DNA of 64,000 nucleotides from Brachybacterium faecium DSM 4810 (lineage in GTDB: Bacteria; Actinomycetota; Actinomycetes; Actinomycetales; Dermabacteraceae), in the NCBI GenBank assembly GCA_000023405.1, contig CP001643.1, positions 1,612,001-1,676,000 of the forward strand, given 5' to 3'. Shown here piece after piece: positions 61,282-64,000 of this stretch. A model generated the notes under the pieces. The model worked only from the letters and a program-made list of their open reading frames with translations. It searched no databases and was not told the origin of the DNA. A program made the translations under genes and the position numbers. The number at the start of each line of letters is the position of its first letter. The stretch's first letter is position 1.

Positions 61282-62951
61282 GCGACCTGCCCCCCGCCTC
61301 GCCGGCCGATCTCGCCGGCACCGCCCCGACCGCCGCCGACAGCGCTGCGCACCCCGCCGCTGCCGCTTCCACCGGTGCCGACGCCGACCGCGCCGCCGCG
61401 TACCCGGAGCAGGTGGGCGGGCGCGAGGGCGACGCGCTCGGCGTGGTCGTCCCCGACCGCGAGACGTTCCGCACCCTCGCGTCCCGCCAGCGCGTGGTCC
61501 CCGTGAGCGTGCGCCTGCTCGCCGACGAGGACACCCCCGTCTCCCTCTATCGCCGGCTGACCGCCGACGGGGGGACCCGCGGCACGTTCCTGCTCGAATC
61601 CGCCGGCGAGGGGGAGGCCTCCCGCTGGTCGATCATCGGCACCCGGGCCCGGGCCGTGCTCACCGAACGCGACGGCCAGGCGCACTGGCGCGGGGACGTG
61701 CCCGCGGGCGTCCCCACCACCGGCAGCCCGGTGGAGGCGCTGCGTGCCGTCACCAGCGCGTTCCGCGCGGCCCGCCAGCCGCACCTGCCGCCCTTCTCGG
61801 GCGGGATGGTGGGCTTCCTGGCCTACGACGCGGTCCGCTACTGGGAGAAGCTCCCGGACGCGCCGCAGGACGAGATCGGCGTGCCGGACCTGTCGATGCT
61901 GCTGGCGCAGGACGTCGTCGTCCACGATGCCCACGATTCGACCGTCGTGCTGGTCGCCAACGCCTTGAACCTCAACGCCACCGACGACGGCGTCGACGCG
62001 GCCTACGACGACGCCCTCGCGCGCCTGGAGACGATGCGCGAGCGTCTGCGCACCCCGCTCAGCGGCGGCCCGGTCGTCCACGACACCGTGCGGCAGCTCG
62101 AGCCCAAGGCCCGCACCTCGCAGCTCGAGTACGAGAACGCGGTGCGCGAGGCGGTGCGCGACATCGTCGACGGCGAGATCTTCCAGGTCGTGCCCTCACA
62201 GCGGTTCTCCCTGCCGATCGCCGCGGACCCGCTGGACGTGTACCGGGTGCTGCGACGCATGAACCCCAGCCCGTACATGTACCTGCTGCGCACGGTCGAC
62301 GCCGACGGCGAGCCGATCGACGTGGTGGGGGCGAGCCCCGAATCGCTCGTCAGCGTGCGCGGCACCACCGCCACCACCCATCCGATCGCCGGCTCGCGGC
62401 CGCGCGGGGCGAGCCCGGAGGAGGACGAGCGGCTCGGCGCCGAGCTGCTGGCCGACCCGAAGGAGCGCTCCGAGCACCTCATGCTCGTGGACCTCGCCCG
62501 CAACGATCTGCAGAAGTTCTGCGCCCCCGGCACCGTGGTGGTGCGCGACTTCATGCACCTCGAGCGCTTCTCCCACATCCAGCACATCGTCTCCACGGTC
62601 ACCGGGGAGCTGCGCGAGGACGTCGAGGCCTACGATGCGCTGCGCGCCACGTTCCCGGCCGGCACCCTCTCCGGCGCCCCGAAGCCCTCGGCCATGCGGA
62701 TCATCGACCGGCTCGAGCCGGTGCGCCGCGGCGTCTACGGCGGCACGGTCGGGTACTTCGACTTCGCGGGCGACATGGACATGGCGATCGCCATCCGCAC
62801 CGCCGTGATCAAGGACGGCACCGCGCACGTCCAGGCCGGCGGGGGAGTGGTCGCCGACTCCGACGCCACCATGGAGCATCGCGAGACCCAGTCGAAGGCG
62901 GCCGCCGCGCTGCGGGCCGCCGCCGCGGCCGACACGCTGCGCCCCGCATGA
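61278..62951 (+). CDS. trpE: Anthranilate synthase component I
   Basis: A 557-residue chorismate-utilising enzyme, first step of tryptophan synthesis. The feedback-binding LLES motif is in [20 protein letters not shown]. The catalytic part has [72 protein letters not shown] and the final [12 protein letters not shown]. The first 45-50 residues are an Ala/Asp-rich extension beyond the usual start. No Trp leader peptide precedes it because it overlaps hisI (ATGA). Confidence 0.96.
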   Translation: MSDLPPASPADLAGTAPTAADSAAHPAAAASTGADADRAAAYPEQVGGREGDALGVVVPDRETFRTLASRQRVVPVSVRLLADEDTPVSLYRRLTADGGTRGTFLLESAGEGEASRWSIIGTRARAVLTERDGQAHWRGDVPAGVPTTGSPVEALRAVTSAFRAARQPHLPPFSGGMVGFLAYDAVRYWEKLPDAPQDEIGVPDLSMLLAQDVVVHDAHDSTVVLVANALNLNATDDGVDAAYDDALARLETMRERLRTPLSGGPVVHDTVRQLEPKARTSQLEYENAVREAVRDIVDGEIFQVVPSQRFSLPIAADPLDVYRVLRRMNPSPYMYLLRTVDADGEPIDVVGASPESLVSVRGTTATTHPIAGSRPRGASPEEDERLGAELLADPKERSEHLMLVDLARNDLQKFCAPGTVVVRDFMHLERFSHIQHIVSTVTGELREDVEAYDALRATFPAGTLSGAPKPSAMRIIDRLEPVRRGVYGGTVGYFDFAGDMDMAIAIRTAVIKDGTAHVQAGGGVVADSDATMEHRETQSKAAAALRAAAAADTLRPA

Positions 62952-63649
62952 GCACGCCGGACCCCGCCGCCCGCCGCCCGCGCCTCGGGCGCCGCACCGC
63001 CGTGCTCGCCGGCACCGCTGCCTCCGCGCTCCTGGCCGGCGCCACCCGCACCACCTGGGTCCAGGCGAGCGCCCCGGACCTCACCGGCACCGCGCAGAGC
63101 GTGGACGTGCTCGGCGCGGACGCCGCCCCCGCGGTGCTCGCCCTGGCCCTCGCCGGGATCGCCGCCTCCCTGGCCACCTCCCTCTCCTCGGCCTGGGTGC
63201 GCTTCCTCACCGGGCCGGTGCTGCTGCTGGCCGGCGCGGGCGCCGGCATCGCCGCGCTCGGCGTGATGCGCGCCCCCGAGGCCGCCGCGGGCTCCGCCGT
63301 CGCCTCCGCCACCGGGGTGGTGGGGGCGCAGATCGAGGCCGAGACCACCTCGTGGCCGCTGCTCGCCCTCGTGCCCGCGCTCGCGGTCGCCGGGATCGGG
63401 GTGCTGATGCTCCTCGCGGGAGGTGGATGGCCGCGCCGCACCCGCTACCGCAGCGCCGCCGTCACGGCCATCGCCGACCCCTCGGACGATCCGGCCGCCG
63501 CGTGGGACGCGCTCACGCGCGGCGAGGACCCGAGCCTCGGCGACCCGGGGGACGCCCACCTCGGCGACCGGGCGGAGCCCCGCCTCGGAGACCCGGAGGA
63601 GCCCGCCGCCGCACGCCCGGAGGACGAGGCGCCGCCCGCCGCGCGGTGA
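62948..63649 (+). CDS. Trp-operon-associated membrane protein (TIGR02234-like)
   Basis: A 233-residue membrane protein with about four helices: TAVLAGTAASALLAGA, PAVLALALAGIAASLATSL, FLTGPVLLLAGAGAGIAALGVM and WPLLALVPALAVAGIGVLMLLAGGGW. The motif TRTTWVQA after helix 1 fits the Trp-biosynthesis-associated membrane family found after trpE in actinobacteria. The cytoplasmic tail has imperfect LGDP repeats (PSLGDPGDAHLGDRAEPRLGD). Its function is unknown. ATGA overlap with trpE. Confidence 0.87.
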   Translation: MSTPDPAARRPRLGRRTAVLAGTAASALLAGATRTTWVQASAPDLTGTAQSVDVLGADAAPAVLALALAGIAASLATSLSSAWVRFLTGPVLLLAGAGAGIAALGVMRAPEAAAGSAVASATGVVGAQIEAETTSWPLLALVPALAVAGIGVLMLLAGGGWPRRTRYRSAAVTAIADPSDDPAAAWDALTRGEDPSLGDPGDAHLGDRAEPRLGDPEEPAAARPEDEAPPAAR

Positions 63650-63760
63650 TGCCGCTCACCGGCGGCGCGACACCCCCTGCACGCCGGCGGACGCTGCGCC
63701 GCTCGGCACCGGATGACGTGGCACAATGGCCACGACCGGGACCCTGACTGGAGAAGGATC

Positions 63761-64000
63761 ATGCCGAAGACCTACGCTGTGCCGCCGCCCCCTCACCACA
63801 ACGAGGGCAAGACCGTCGCCGGCTGGACCATGAACCTCGGCATCGTCCTGGGCGCCCTCTGCATCGGCATCGGCATGGTCATCAGCCCGCTCGCCGTCCT
63901 GATCTGGGTGGGCGCCGCGATCATCGCCCTGGCGATCATCATCGGTGCGGGCCTGTCCCTCGCCGGCCTCGGCCAGCCGCGCGGCTACGACGTGGCCTCC
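63761..64000 (+). CDS. HGxxPAAW-like small membrane protein (runs off window)
   Basis: The first 80 codons of a small protein. The N-terminus MPKTYAVPPPPHHNEGKTVAGWTMN resembles the HGxxPAAW family, whose genes follow the trpE-associated membrane gene in actinobacteria, although the motif is altered (HNEGKTVAGW). Two membrane helices follow (LGIVLGALCIGIGMVISPLAV and LIWVGAAIIALAIIIGAGLSLAGL). GAGAAGGA precedes the ATG; CACAAT at 63722-63727 is a possible -10. Confidence 0.78.
   Translation, partial: MPKTYAVPPPPHHNEGKTVAGWTMNLGIVLGALCIGIGMVISPLAVLIWVGAAIIALAIIIGAGLSLAGLGQPRGYDVAS

Overview
The window is GC-rich chromosomal core DNA from an actinobacterium. The gene order matches well-known actinobacterial neighbourhoods: kinase/Rv2175c-like regulator/prenyl synthase; primary sigma factor with a second type IIA topoisomerase pair; ctaA-ABC-sufR-sufBDC-sufT; efp-nusB; pyrR-pyrB-pyrC-membrane protein-carAB-pyrF-mihF-gmk-rpoZ-coaBC-metK; and hisI-trpE-membrane protein. 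Actinobacterial marker families (SepH, mIHF, DUF3710, DUF3159, DUF4193, DUF7455) support this. A Micrococcales genome such as Brachybacterium is my best guess, but that is inference. No tRNA, rRNA, CRISPR array, insertion sequence or prophage was seen.

Layout. 1-5 kb: start of a Ser/Thr kinase, a divergent small regulator, a polyprenyl synthase, a DUF4192 protein, metX and a universal stress protein. 5-16 kb: the primary sigma factor, a GNAT, parE coupled to hisF, a small repeat-bearing gene, and a reverse-strand operon parC-membrane protein-mutarotase. 16-27 kb: a Pat-like GNAT/acyl-CoA-synthetase protein, a phosphodiesterase-family enzyme, SepH, several DUF proteins, dUTPase and a TrmA-family RNA methyltransferase. 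27-34 kb: aconitase with a palindrome-rich upstream region and a 44-bp duplication at its end, dxs, map and ctaA. 34-44 kb: an ABC exporter, a Xi-class thiol transferase, the Suf Fe-S assembly operon and alanine dehydrogenase. 44-64 kb: an ABC-F ATPase, efp-nusB, the complete de novo UMP pathway except dihydroorotate dehydrogenase, then mihF, gmk, rpoZ, coaBC, metK, hisI, trpE and membrane proteins.

The genes are almost all housekeeping and tightly packed, many with ATGA or GTGA overlaps that suggest translational coupling. The most useful observations are regulatory: a PyrR-binding stem-loop just before pyrR; a SigR/SigH-like promoter in front of the primary sigma gene; a perfect MarR-type palindrome and a second inverted repeat upstream of aconitase; three 12-bp direct repeats in the sepH leader; and a recurring -10 hexamer placed 6-7 nt before start codons that lack Shine-Dalgarno sequences, which suggests widespread leaderless transcription. 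I did not find a convincing new multi-gene system; the region reads as core genome with some lineage-specific rearrangements (hisF detached from hisI, sufS/sufU absent from the suf operon).
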